Below the pieces are notes generated by a model, which saw only the letters and a program-made list of their open reading frames with translations, made no database searches and was not told the DNA's origin. The position numbers and the translations under genes are program-made. This document shows, piece after piece, positions 26,929-39,900 of a DNA stretch of 64,000 nucleotides. Source of the DNA: SB11 sp965222995 (GTDB lineage Bacteria > Bacteroidota > Bacteroidia > UBA8524). Each line of letters starts with the position of its first letter. Position 1 is the first letter of the stretch. The stretch spans positions 186,001 to 250,000 of the forward strand of contig OZ244977.1 in assembly GCA_965222995.1 (NCBI GenBank), given 5' to 3'.

Positions 26929-27781
26929 GGCGTTTATTCAAAAAGTAATAAGCAAGACACCATTTGCTCGGCAATTGAATTATTTTTTGCAACGATGGGT
27001 AAACCGTAGTCTGCCTATAAGCGATAAAGTCCTTGATGAAAAACAAGCAGCGGCACGAAAGCACCTTACTGCTTTTAGTGCTGGTGATTGGGATTTTGAT
27101 GTTGACGGCTTGGTGTATGAGTTTGGGGCGGGCTACGATTTAGCTATACCACTAATTTTTTTTGGTGAGGGTTTAAAAAAACAAGTGGTTACAGACTTGA
27201 ACCGACTACTAAAGTTGGGTTTAGTGAACTACGTTTTGGAACATAGAGGTAGTGATGTTGAGCTAATTAAAAGTATTGACGATTTAAAGCGAAAGACAGG
27301 TATTGAATATATACCGAATATTGATGGAAGGGCTACAAATTTCGAGACAGAGAGTTTCAACTATATCCACTCAACCGATACTTTAGAGCATATACCCAAA
27401 GATGATATTCTACTCATTTTGCAGGAGTGTTACCAATTAATAAAGGCGGGTGGTATAATAAGTTGTGTAATTGATTTACAAGACCATTACCAGTATGCTG
27501 ATAACACTATTTCTCCTTTTAATTTTTATCAGTATAGCTGGGAGGAATGGAATAAGAAATATAATAACACTATTCATTATCAAAACCGCTTGTTGGCAAA
27601 TGAATATTATTCATTATTTATAAAAGCGGGCTTTGCACCCATACAAATGCAAGTTACCAAAGCTGATAATAAGCAGGTTGAGGTCTTGAAACAACTAAAC
27701 CTTCACCCTGATTTTGCAACAAAACCTATTAAAGAAATAAATAATTTAAGATGCCATATTTGGGCAGAGAAGCCAGATTAA
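26912..27781 (+). CDS. Class I SAM-dependent methyltransferase-like protein
   Basis: 289 residues. The Rossmann part contains LVYEFGAGYDLAIPL (motif I, EFGAG, near residue 70), an acidic end of strand 2 in VVTDLNRL, the post-motif STDTLEHIPKDDIL, and LIKAGGIISCVID typical of motif III. The N-terminal 60 residues are basic and hydrophobic and may contact the membrane. It probably methylates a sugar or lipid-linked intermediate, since it ends the polysaccharide locus and overlaps the preceding membrane protein gene by 17 bp. Target unknown. Confidence 0.6.
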   Translation: MNWKTKAFIQKVISKTPFARQLNYFLQRWVNRSLPISDKVLDEKQAAARKHLTAFSAGDWDFDVDGLVYEFGAGYDLAIPLIFFGEGLKKQVVTDLNRLLKLGLVNYVLEHRGSDVELIKSIDDLKRKTGIEYIPNIDGRATNFETESFNYIHSTDTLEHIPKDDILLILQECYQLIKAGGIISCVIDLQDHYQYADNTISPFNFYQYSWEEWNKKYNNTIHYQNRLLANEYYSLFIKAGFAPIQMQVTKADNKQVEVLKQLNLHPDFATKPIKEINNLRCHIWAEKPD

Positions 27782-27870
27782 TAAAAGATTTTTACTTTAA
27801 CATGCTAATTTTTAACTATTTGTTAAAGAGTTAGTCTTATTGAAGAGTATTAAATTAAGTGTTATTGCGT

Positions 27871-27878
27871 TATCTTTG
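27871..27878 (+). promoter_or_regulatory. Candidate -7 promoter element upstream of the giant gene (TATCTTTG)
   Basis: The 191 bp between the methyltransferase and the giant gene is AT-rich and non-coding. It contains an exact match to the Bacteroidota -7 box TAnnTTTG at 27871, about 95 bases before the GTG start. No TTG stands at the expected spacing upstream. It fits a separate transcription unit beginning here. Confidence 0.35.
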
Positions 27879-27972
27879 AAAACTTTTTTGACAATTATTT
27901 TAAACTTTATACTCAAAATTTAAAATTTGCTGTATATTAGTGATTATTTGCTAACTTAGTTTAGTTTAATTA

Positions 27973-30900
27973 GTGGGCAAACTATTTAAAATACTACCTA
28001 TACTTTTACTGTTCTTTCTTGTAAAAGACGGAATTGCTCAATGCTCAGGTACTAGTGGTTTTACCATTACTACTTCCCCTTTTTGTATTAATCAAACTAT
28101 AACTTTTACTGATACTACGAGTGCAACTACCGATAGTATTTTATTTCGTTTTAGTAGTGATAATACACTTATAAAAGGTGATACTGTAACCAAAACATAC
28201 ACTTCAGGAGTAGTTGAGGGTGTTTGGATGTATCGTTTTTTCAGCGGACCTAGTTGTTCTGATACGGTATTTCAAACATTTACGGTTAACCAAACAACAG
28301 CAACAATTACTCCTTCAGCAGCACAGGATATTTGTGCAGGTCAATCGGTTACTCTTCAGGCGAATACAGGTACAGGGAGAACCTATCAATGGCAATTGAA
28401 TGAGGTAAATATTGGTGGGGCTACAGATAGTAGTTTAACGGTTAGTGCATCAGGAAATTATAGGGTTATAGCTACCCAAAACGGATGTGTTGATACCAGT
28501 GCTGCAGTTACAGTAACGGTTTATAATTATCCATCGGCAGATTTTAATTTTGTTTCAGATAGTTTGTGTTCAGGCTCAAGTGTAAGTTTTGTCAATGGTT
28601 CAACAGGTAGTTCATTAAGTTACCAGTGGGACTTTGGTGATGGAAACACATCTACATCTTCAGCACCTTCACATACTTTTGATACCGTAGGTACACCGGG
28701 ATTCGTGAGTTATCAGGTAAGGTTAATAGCTACCACACCGGGTAATTGTGGCGACACTATTACAAAAACTATTTACGTAAGACGTAAGCCTGATGGACAA
28801 ATTGACGATTTTAATAATATTCCAAAATTTGTACAATGTAATGTTTCTTCTTCTCCGTTTGCATTACAAATAGATAATATTTCGACGACAGGTTCACGAG
28901 ACAGCTCTTATACTATTGATTGGGGTGATGGTACTTCGCAAAGTTTTAGCAACGGTTTTGATACAGTTACGCATGTGTATGCTACTACAGGTGCATTTAC
29001 CATGACAGTTACTACTACCGACTCTTTTGGATGCGTGAACACAAATACCTATAGCGTATTTAACGGAGGTAACCCCGCGGTAAGCTTAGGAAACTCAGGT
29101 AGTACATCGGGCTGTACTCCTTATGATATCACTTTCACCATAGATACTAGTGTAACCGGTGTAGGAAGCAATGCCTCTGGTACAACTTATACATTAAGCT
29201 TTAATGATGGGTCTACGCCCTTAACTTATGGACACTTACCTCCACCGGCTATAGTAAAAACATTTACTACCCCTTCATGCGGTGCTACTACTACAGGCTT
29301 TCCTAATGCTTTTGAAGCAGAGCTTTCGGTAACTAACCCATGTGGTACCAATAGTGCAACTATTCGTCCTATTTATATTTCAACCAAACCTGTGGCCGAG
29401 ATAGAGATTGACCCTGACAATAGCGATACAGTTTGTCAAAACGTACCTTTTGTTATTCGTGATGTATCAGATACAGGTAGTGTATCCTCAAATAGCGGTT
29501 GTAATCAAACTCCCCGCCGTTTATGGGATGTAACACCGGGTACCGGGTGGACTTTAAATAGTGGTTCTTTCGGTAACTCTAGTAATTGGAACAACAATCC
29601 CGCTAACTGGGGTAGCCAAGAACTTAACATGACTTTTACCGATACAGGTGTATATACCGTACAGTTAATAGTAGGTAATATAGCCCAAGCAGGTTTAAGT
29701 GTTTGTGGTGATGATACTATAGAACGAATAATACGAGTGTTTGACCCTCCCATGTCTAACTTTACTATTGATGGAAATGGAGCGAGTGGGTGTTTAAACC
29801 ACACAGTACGTTTTAATAATAATTCTACGGGAGATGATATCACCTATCGTTGGACGGTTAATCCCAATAGCGGCTATTTTTTACAGTCGGGCTCGCTTAC
29901 TTCTGATAGTCCTGTTTTTGTTTTCAATACCATCGGGCTCTATGAAATAGAACTTTTCACAGAAAACCGTTGTAATACTGACAGTCTTACCGATACTGTA
30001 ATAGTTAAAGACGTACCTATTGTAACACTACCTGATACACAAACCTATTGTGGCCCCCAGGCTCTATTCTATGATTCATCAGGTTCTGTTCCTCGCCATC
30101 GCCCAACATATGACAATCGGTTTGGCGATACCCTTACTTACCAGTGGATAATAAACGGTGCCAATGGGGTAGGTTATACTTATATGGGTAATGACTCCTC
30201 CACACATAGCCCCACTATTAATTTTAATGAAGCAGGAATCTACGAGGTGAAAGTGGTGTATGGTAATGAGTGCGGGTATGATACAGCAACCCAAGTCGTC
30301 GTCATAAACCCGTTGCCCGTGGCAGGCTTTAGTGTGAATGATACTGCACAATGTTTGCAAGAAAATACTTTTGTATTTACCGATACCAGCACGGTAAGCA
30401 GTGGTAGTATAACATCTTATCTATGGGATTTTGGTGAGGGAGGAAATGATACATCTACTCTTCAAAACCCTACTAAAGTATATTCATCAGCAAATACTTA
30501 TACTGTAGAGTTGATTACTACAACCGACAGTGGTTGTGTAGACACTTTCAGTCGTTTGGTGTATGTATACCCCAACCCCAATACCGACTTTGATGTAAAT
30601 GATAGTACGCAATGTATTAATGGAAATAGCTTTGTATTTACAAATAATAGCACAATTAGTAGTGGAACTGTAACTTATCTGTGGGATTTTGATGAGGGTG
30701 CAAATGATACTTCATCACAAACTAATCCAACCAAAGTATACAGTGGCGTAGGGACATATCAGGTGAAATTAATAGGCACATCCGATAGGGGTTGTACGGA
30801 TTCTTTTAGACGAAATATGTTTGTGTACCCTAAACCTACACCTGTATTTACTGTTAATGATACCGACCAGTGCCTAAACGGTAACAGCTTTGTATTTACC

Positions 30901-33900
30901 AATACCTCGTCTATTTCAGCAGGTACTATAACTTATTTGTGGAATTTTGGTAGTGCAAGTAACGATACCAGTACCCAACAAAACCCAACAAAAGTTTATA
31001 CCCAAGAGGGAATTTATAAAGTAGTGCTAACTACTATTTCTGATGAAGGGTGTACCGATTCTACCTCGGCAACCGTATATGTTCGTCCAAAACCCGATGT
31101 ATCATTTACAGTAAATGATACCGACCAGTGTTTTAACGCTCATATATTTAATTTCACCAATACATCAAGCATAGCAAGCGGTACAGCAACTTATTTGTGG
31201 CAATTGAGTAGCAGTACTACTGATACTACCAGTAACAATACTCCATCAAAAACATATGGTACGCATGGGGTATATCCTATAAAACTGGTGGGGGTGTCAG
31301 ACTTTGGTTGTACCGATTCGGCAGAGCAGAATGTTACGGTATACCAAGAACCGACTGCCGACTATAACATAAACGATACTGACCAATGCTTGAATGGCAA
31401 CAGCTTTACCTTTACCGATAATTCTACTACCACAAGTGCATTTACTTCACTTTGGGATTTTGGCGACGGTACTACTTCAACAGCGGCAAGTCCTACAAAA
31501 TCATACACTACGGCTGATACATTTACCGTACGTTTAATTATTAATGTAACAGGCGGTGGTTGCGGCGATACCATTACTAAAACAGTAATTACCTTCCCCA
31601 AACCTAATCCGGATTTTACCACTAACGATACTAACCAATGTTTCCCCGGGCACTTAGTAGCACTTACCAATACAAGTACTATAAGTAGCGGCACACAAAC
31701 CTATTTGTGGAAGTTTGATGCACCATCGGAAACTGATACTTCTACCCAAATCAGTCCTACCAAAGTGTATGGTACGGACGGTACTTATGATATTCGCTTA
31801 ATAGCTACTTCAAACTTAGGGTGTAAGGATTCGGTAGAGCAAGAAGTACTTATACGCCCTGATATTGCAAATAATACAATTGGTATAGATCAAGGTATTT
31901 GCGAGGGCTTTGCCCCCGATACCATTCGCCAAGTAGGTATACTGGCTGGGGGTAACAGTACATTCACTTATCAGTGGCAAGAAAGTAGTGATAGTGCCAG
32001 TTGGAGCGATATAGGTGGTGCTACTTCTGAATTTTATGCACCTCCCGTACTAAATGATACCATGTTCTACCGCAGGGTGGTAGTGTCAGGTCCTTGTAGC
32101 GATACCTCAAACGTAATCAAGATAACCGTTACACCTGTTGTAAACGATAATGGTATTAGTGCCAATCAATTTATATGCGAGGGCTTCACTCCGGCAGGCT
32201 TTACGGGTACTACGCCAACGGGTGGTATAGGAACGTTTAGCTTCCAATGGCAACAAAGTTCAGACAGCTTAAACTGGATAAATATAGGTGGTGCTACCGA
32301 TACTGTTTACCAATCTGGCGCACTTACGCAAACAGTATACTTCCGTAGGGTAGTAACTTCAGGGGTTTGTGATGATAACAGTTTGCCCGTAAAAGTACAC
32401 GTAAACCCTAACCCTGAAGTAAGCTTTACTACTGCCAGTGTGTGTTTTGGTTTAGATGCAAGCTTTACCTCAACCTCCACCATAAATGCGGGTAGCATAA
32501 GTACTTATGAATGGAACTTTGGCGATGGTGATACTGCTTCAGGCAATACAACAACCCACAGTTACAGTGCAGTAGGTAATTATACTATTAAGTTAATAGT
32601 AACATCAGACAGCGGTTGTATAGATAGTACTACCCGCTCAATAGATGTACACCCAAAACCTGTGGCTGCCTTTACAGTAAACGATACTTGTGTAAACATA
32701 GGGCATAGTTTTGATGCAACAGCTTCAACAGTTTCATCAGGAAATATCACCCAATACAACTGGACTTTTGGTGATGCTACTACAGGCTTAGGCTCAACTA
32801 TTAGCAAGACCTATACAGTTGATGGAAGTTATAACCCTGAATTAATTATTATAACGGATAGCGGTTGTAGAGATACAGTTACAGAGCCTTTAATAGTTCA
32901 CCCGAAACCATCACCCTCATTTGCGGTGAATGATAGCGACCAGTGTGTAAACGGAAACAGCTTTGTATTTACCAATACCTCAACCATAAGTAGTGGAACG
33001 CTTACCTATGCTTGGGACTTTGGCGAGGGTGCAAACGATACTTCTACCCAAACCGACCCAACTAAGGTGTATGCTGCTAATGGTAACTATGATGTAGATT
33101 TAATAGCTACCTCAAACTTTGGCTGTATAGATAGTGTAGATGAAACCATGATTGTTTACGCCAAGCCAACACCCACCTTTAGCGTAAACGATACCGACCA
33201 ATGTATTACAGGCAATAGCTTTGTATTTACCAATAGCAGTACTATTAATCCATTAGTAGGTTTAAGTTATGTTTGGGATTTTGGGAACGGCGATACTACT
33301 TCACAAACCAGCCCTACAAAAACATATACTGGTGCAGGTACTTTCCCTGTGAAGTTGGTAGTTACCTCAATAAACGACTGTAAAGACTCTGTTCAGAGAG
33401 ATATCTATGTATATCCGAAACCAACTCCTGATTTTACCATTAACGATACTTTACAATGTTTTGGAGTAAACAGTTTCTTGTATACCAATACTTCAACCAT
33501 TAGTAGCGGAACAAACAGTTATTTCTGGCGATTAGATTTACTAACGGCTAACGATACTACCTCACAAACCAGCCCTATAAAAACCTATGCGGGCGACGGT
33601 ATTTTCAATGTTCGCTTGGTAGTTACGTCAGACCAAGAGTGTAAAGACAGTACCCAAAAAGCAGTAGAAGTAAAACCTGATATTGCAGGGAATACAATCT
33701 CTGCCGACCAATTTATTTGTGAAGGAGAAACACCCGATACCTTGCGCCAAACAGCAACAGTAAGCGGGGGTAATACTGCCTTCACCTATCAATGGCAGCA
33801 AAGTTCAGATAGCCTGAATTGGAGCAATATAGCAGGTGCAACAGATACTATTTACATTCCACCTGCATTAAGCGATAGTACTTGGTACAGACGCATTGTA

Positions 33901-36900
33901 AGTTCAGGGCCTTGTAGCGATACCTCAAACATAATTCGTATAGCGGTAACGCCAGCTATTACCAATAACACTATCACGGCAGACCAAGATATTTGTTTCC
34001 AACAAGCACCCAACCCACTAAACGGACAACTGCCCGGTGGTGGTACGGGTACTTTTGAGTACTTGTGGCAAGAGTCTAACAACTCAAGTTTATGGTCGAG
34101 TGCTTCGGGAACTAACACTAACCAAAATTACTCACCCGGGGTATTAACCGATTCTATTTATTACCGCCGCAGAGTAATTTCAGCACAATGTACTACATAT
34201 AGTAACGAGGTTAAAATTGCGGTGAAACCGCTACCTGTGGTAGATTTTGAAGGAACCACCCAATGTTTCCCCGAGCCTACTGAATTTACAGACAGTTCAA
34301 CAGCAAGTGCAGGAAATACCGTTACTGGTTGGACTTGGGACTTTGGAGATGCCACCTCATCAAACGCACAAAACCCAAGTAAAATATATGGTACGGCGGG
34401 TACATTTACGGTTAAGCTGATAGCAGAAACCAATTTTGGTTGTAGAGATTCGGCAAGTAAAACCATAACGGTTCACCCAAAACCAACGGCAGCGTTTGCA
34501 GCGCCTGATAGTTGCTTCGATGTTACTACCAACTTTACCAATAATTCAAGCATAAGTACGGGTAGCATTAACAATTATTTATGGACGTTTGGCGATGGGG
34601 ATTCTTCAATTGCGCAAAACCCCTCTCATTTATACGGGGCAGTGGGAACTTATACAACAACCCTATACGTAACCTCTGATGAGAATTGTGGTGATACGCT
34701 TGCACAGAATATCGTTATACATCCTAACCCAACGGCTGACTTTAGCATAAACGATACCGACCAGTGTGTAAACGGAAACAGTTTTGTATTTACCAACCTG
34801 TCCACTATTCCATCAAGTTTCAATACTAATTTGTGGAATTTCGGGGCAAGTTCAAACGATACCTCTACCCAGGCATCACCTACAAAAGTGTATGCTAATA
34901 ATGGTAACTATAATGTGGAGTTAATTACCACTACCAACTTCGGTTGTTCTGATAGTATTACAAAATCGGTAATAGTATATGCTAAGCCTGATGTAACCTT
35001 TACGGTTAATGATACCGACCAATGTATCGTAGGTAATAACTTCATCTATACCAATAACACCACTATTAACCCCGCGGTAGGTTTAACCTATTTGTGGACG
35101 TTAGGGCAGGGTGTTACCAGTACACAGCGCTCGCCAAGCAGAGTATATACCGCACCGGGTACTTACCCTATTAAGGTGGTAGTAACCTCAATAAATAACT
35201 GTATAGATTCTGCCGAGCAGGATATTTACGTATATCCAAATCCGGTTGCAGACTTTAGCATTAACGATACCTTCCAGTGTTTTGGGGCTAATGAATTCAA
35301 CTTCACCAATAACAGTACGATAAGTAGTGGAACAAACAGCTATTTCTGGCGTTTCGATTTATTTAGTGCTAACGATACCAGTACACAAGTAAATCCAAGC
35401 AAGACTTATGCAAGCGATGGTAATTTCAGTATTCGTTTAACTGCAATTTCTGATAGAGACTGTCGCGACTCATTGGTAAAACAAGTAACCGTAACGGCAG
35501 AGATAGTAAATAATGATATTACAGCATCGCAAGTACTATGTTCAGGTAGCGTGCCTACCGCATTGCGCCAAACTACTGGTGTTGTAGGAGGAGGAAATGG
35601 AACATTTACCTACCAATGGCAGCAAAGTACAGATAGCTTAAACTGGGTAAATATTAGCGGGGCAACCAATGTGGGCTATGCACCTTCTGCAATAACCGAT
35701 ACTACTTGGTTTAGAAGAATTGTAACATCAGGCTCGTGCGGCGATACCTCCACTCCTGTGCGTATTGCCATAATACCTGCTTTGGTAAACAATACTATCA
35801 CAGCAGACCAAACTATATGTTTTGCAGAAACTCCCGATACACTTAGAGGTTCAACCCCAACAGGTGGTGGAGGAATATTTGCATACCAGTGGCAACAGTC
35901 TAATAATCAAACTACATGGGTAGCAGCATCAGGGGTAAATACAGCCAGAGACTTTATCCCGCCATCATTAACTGATACGGTATACTACCGTCGTAGAGTA
36001 ATAGCAGCGCTTTGTACCACCTTTAGTGCAACTGTGAAAGTGGCAGTGAAACCACTACCATCGGTAGCGTGGGGCAATACTTCAGTCTGTAACCCCGAAG
36101 CAACAGCCTTTACCGATAACTCAACCGTTAACCAAGGTAGCAATACAGGTTGGGACTGGACATTTGGCGACGGAACCACCTCAACGGCACAAAACCCAAA
36201 TAAAACATATGCTGCCGCAGGTAGCTATACCGTGAAGCTGAAAGTAACCACCAACTTTGGTTGTGAAGACTCATTAAGTCAGGCTATTGTAGTACATCCT
36301 AAGCCTACGGCAGCCTTTACCACAACCACTACTTGTGCAGATATTACCTCACAGTTTACCAATACCTCAAGCGTTAGTACGGGAAGTATTTTAAGTTACT
36401 TCTGGGAGTTTGGCGATGGTGATACCAGTATAGCTATCAACCCAAGTCATGATTACGATACGGGAGGAACATACACCGTTCGCCTAATGGTAGAAACCGA
36501 TAACGGTTGTAGAGATACCATAGACCAAGCTAAAACGGTATATCCTAACCCCGTGGTGAGCTTTACGGTGAACGACAGCGACCAGTGCGTAAACGGTAAT
36601 AGCTTTATTTATACCAATAACTCTTCTGTTAAATCAGGAACAAATACTTACGAGTGGAATTTCGGGGCAAGTGCTACCGATACCAGTACACAGTTTAATC
36701 CACCTGCTAAGGTGTATGCTTTCAACGGAACGTATAATGTAAAACTGGAAGCCACCACCAACTTTGGTTGTAAAGATGATACCACCCGACAGGTAATTGT
36801 ATACGCCAAGCCTACGCCGTTATTTGCAGTAAACGATACCGACCAATGTATCAACGGTAATAGCTTTGTGTTTACCAATAACTCTACCGTTAACCCCGTA

Positions 36901-39900
36901 GTGCCATTGAGTTATTTATGGGATTTTGGTAATGGCGATACCAGTACACAAACCTCACCTACCAAAGTTTATACAGCAATAGGCACTTACCCAGTAAGTG
37001 TGGTTGTTACTTCAACCAATGGTTGTGTAGATTCTACCAACCAAGATATTTACGTGTATCCTAAGCCTGACCCTGCTTTTGCTATAAACGATACTTTGCA
37101 GTGTTTTGGTCCTAACAATTTCGTATTTACCAATAACACTACCATCAGCAGTGGTACAAATACGTATTTCTGGAAGTTCGACTTACTAAACTCGGTAACC
37201 GATACGTCAACACAAATTAGCCCAAATAAAACTTATGCAGGCGATGGTGTATTTACCATTCGTTTAACGGCAACATCAGACAGAGGATGTAGAGACAGTG
37301 TGGAAGACCAGGTAGAGGTGAAGCCTGATATTATTAATAACACCATTGGAATAGCCCAAGCTATTTGTGAGGGCGAAACTCCTGACACCATCCGCCAAAC
37401 AACAAATGTTAGTGGTGGTGATAATACCTTCACCTACCAGTGGCAACAAAGTACAGATAGTGCTGTTTGGACAAGCATTAGCGGGGCAACAGGAACTAAC
37501 TTTGCACCTGCTGCCCTTACAGATACTACTTGGTACAGACGTATAGTATTCTCTGGCCCTTGCGGAGATACGTCAAGCCCTGTTCGTATTTCAGTTACTC
37601 CTGCAATTACTAACAATACTATTACTGCTGACCAAACCATTTGTTATGCAGAAACTCCTGCACTTATGAATGGTGCCACTCCGGGTGGGGGAAATAGTGT
37701 ATTCAGTTTCTTATGGCAACAATCTAACGATACAGTTACTTGGGTAGGAGCTTCAAACACCAATACCTCTCAAGATTACCAAGCACCTTCGCTGACTGAT
37801 ACGGTGTACTACCGTCGTAGAGTAATATCTGCAGCGTGTACCACCTTTAGTAATAGAGTTAAGGTGGCGGTTAAACCACTACCTGTGGTAGCCTTTGGAA
37901 CTACTACCGAGTGTTTCCCAGATGCTACTGTATTTACCGATAGCTCTACCGTAAACCAAGGCAGCAATACCAATTGGGACTGGACGTTTGGAGACAGTAC
38001 TTCATCAACCACACAAAGCCCAAGTAAGAATTATGTGGCGGGTAGTTATACGGTGAAACTGGTGGTAACTACCAACTTTGGTTGTCAAGACTCATTGAGT
38101 AAAAATGTAGTGGTGCATCCTAAGCCTGATGCGGTATTTAGCTTTAACGATACTTGCTTTGGCTTCACTTCTGATTTTGTAAATAACTCTACCGTAAGCA
38201 CGGGTACGATACTCAATTACCGTTGGGATTTTGGGAATGGAGATACCTCTAACCAAATTAACCCAAGCTATAACTACGCTAATAGCGATAGCTTTGATGT
38301 ACAGCTTATCGTTACAACAGATAATAACTGTAAAGACACGGCAACTAACGAGGTAGTAATTTACCCTAAACCCATTGCTGCATTTAGTGTAAACGATAGC
38401 ACGCAATGTATCAACGGAAACGATTTTGCCTTTACCAATAACAGCACCATATCATCAGGTACTAATACCTACTTATGGAACTTTGGTGAAAATGCTAACG
38501 ATACTACTACCCAAGCAGCACCAGCCAATAAGGTATATGCAGCCAACGGTAACTTCACGGTAACCTTATTTGCTACCAGTAATTTAGGTTGTTTAGATAC
38601 TGCTGATAAACCTATGACGGTGTTCGCCAAGCCTACACCTACATTCGCTGTAAACGATACCGACCAGTGTATCAACGGTAATAGCTTTGTATTTACCAAT
38701 AACAGTACTATCAATCCATCGCAAGGTTTAAATTATGTATGGAAGTTTGGCAATGGAGATACCTCTACCCAAACCTCACCTACTTATGTATATACTAATG
38801 CCGATACCTTTACGGTGCACATGGTAGTAACCTCTATCAATGATTGTAAAGATTCTATCGAGCAAGATATTTATGTATATCCAAAACCTACGGTTGATTT
38901 TGCTATTAATGATACCTTACAGTGCTTTGGACCGAACATATTTACCTTTACCAATAACTCAACTATTAGCAGTGGTACATTAACTCATTTCTGGCGATAT
39001 AATGTATTAGCAGCAAATGATACCAGTACACAGTTTAACCCACCTGCTAAAACGTATGGTACGGATGGTATCTATACTATAAGGTTAACTGAAACATCTG
39101 ACCAAGGCTGTAAAGACAGTATAGAGAAACAAGTTGAGGTGAAACCTGATATTATTAATAATGCTATTAGTGCTAACCAATTTATTTGTGAGGATGATGT
39201 ACCTGCACCACTTACCCAAACCAGCGGTAACGTAAGCGGTGGTAATAACACCTTTACCTACCAATGGCAACAAAGTAAAGACAGTACTAACTGGACGAAT
39301 ATTAGTGGAGCTACCAATATAGGTTTCTCACCTGCTGCGTTGGATACTACTACATGGTACAGACGTGTGGTAACTTCTGGTCCTTGTGCGGATACTTCTG
39401 CACCTATTAAGATAAACGTTACACCTGCTATTACTCAGGATAGTATTCAAAGCCCGCAAGTAATTTGCTTTGCGCAAACTCCAGCGCAGCTAACCAGTGT
39501 TTCTACAACGGGGGGTAACGGCGTATTCGATTATTTATGGGAGCAAAGTACCGATACCGTTAATTGGGCATCGGCAATAGGAACTAATACTAACCAAAAC
39601 TACCAACCACCATCACTTACAGATAGTACTTACTACCGTCGTAGAGTAATTTCAGGGTCTTGTACTACCTTTAGAAATGTGGTGAAAGTGGCAGTGAAAC
39701 CATTACCTGTGGTGAACTTTGGCAATACCACCGAGTGTTTCCCTAATGCTACCGCATTTACCGATAGTTCTACCGTAAACCAAGGCAGCAACACGAATTG
39801 GGATTGGGACTTTGGTGATGGTGATACATCAATACAACAAAACCCTAACAAAGTATATACAGCAGGTACGTATACCGCCAAGCTGATAGTAACAACCAAC

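Noticed and set aside
27782..27870. TTTAAC...GTTAAA hairpin after the methyltransferase gene as terminator
   Set aside because: Complementarity is short and broken and there is no T-run after it; too weak to call.
27888..27914. TTGACA...TATACT resembling a sigma-70 promoter before the giant gene
   Set aside because: The spacer is only 15 bases and Bacteroidota primary sigma factors use TTG/TAnnTTTG; the exact TATCTTTG nearby is a better candidate.
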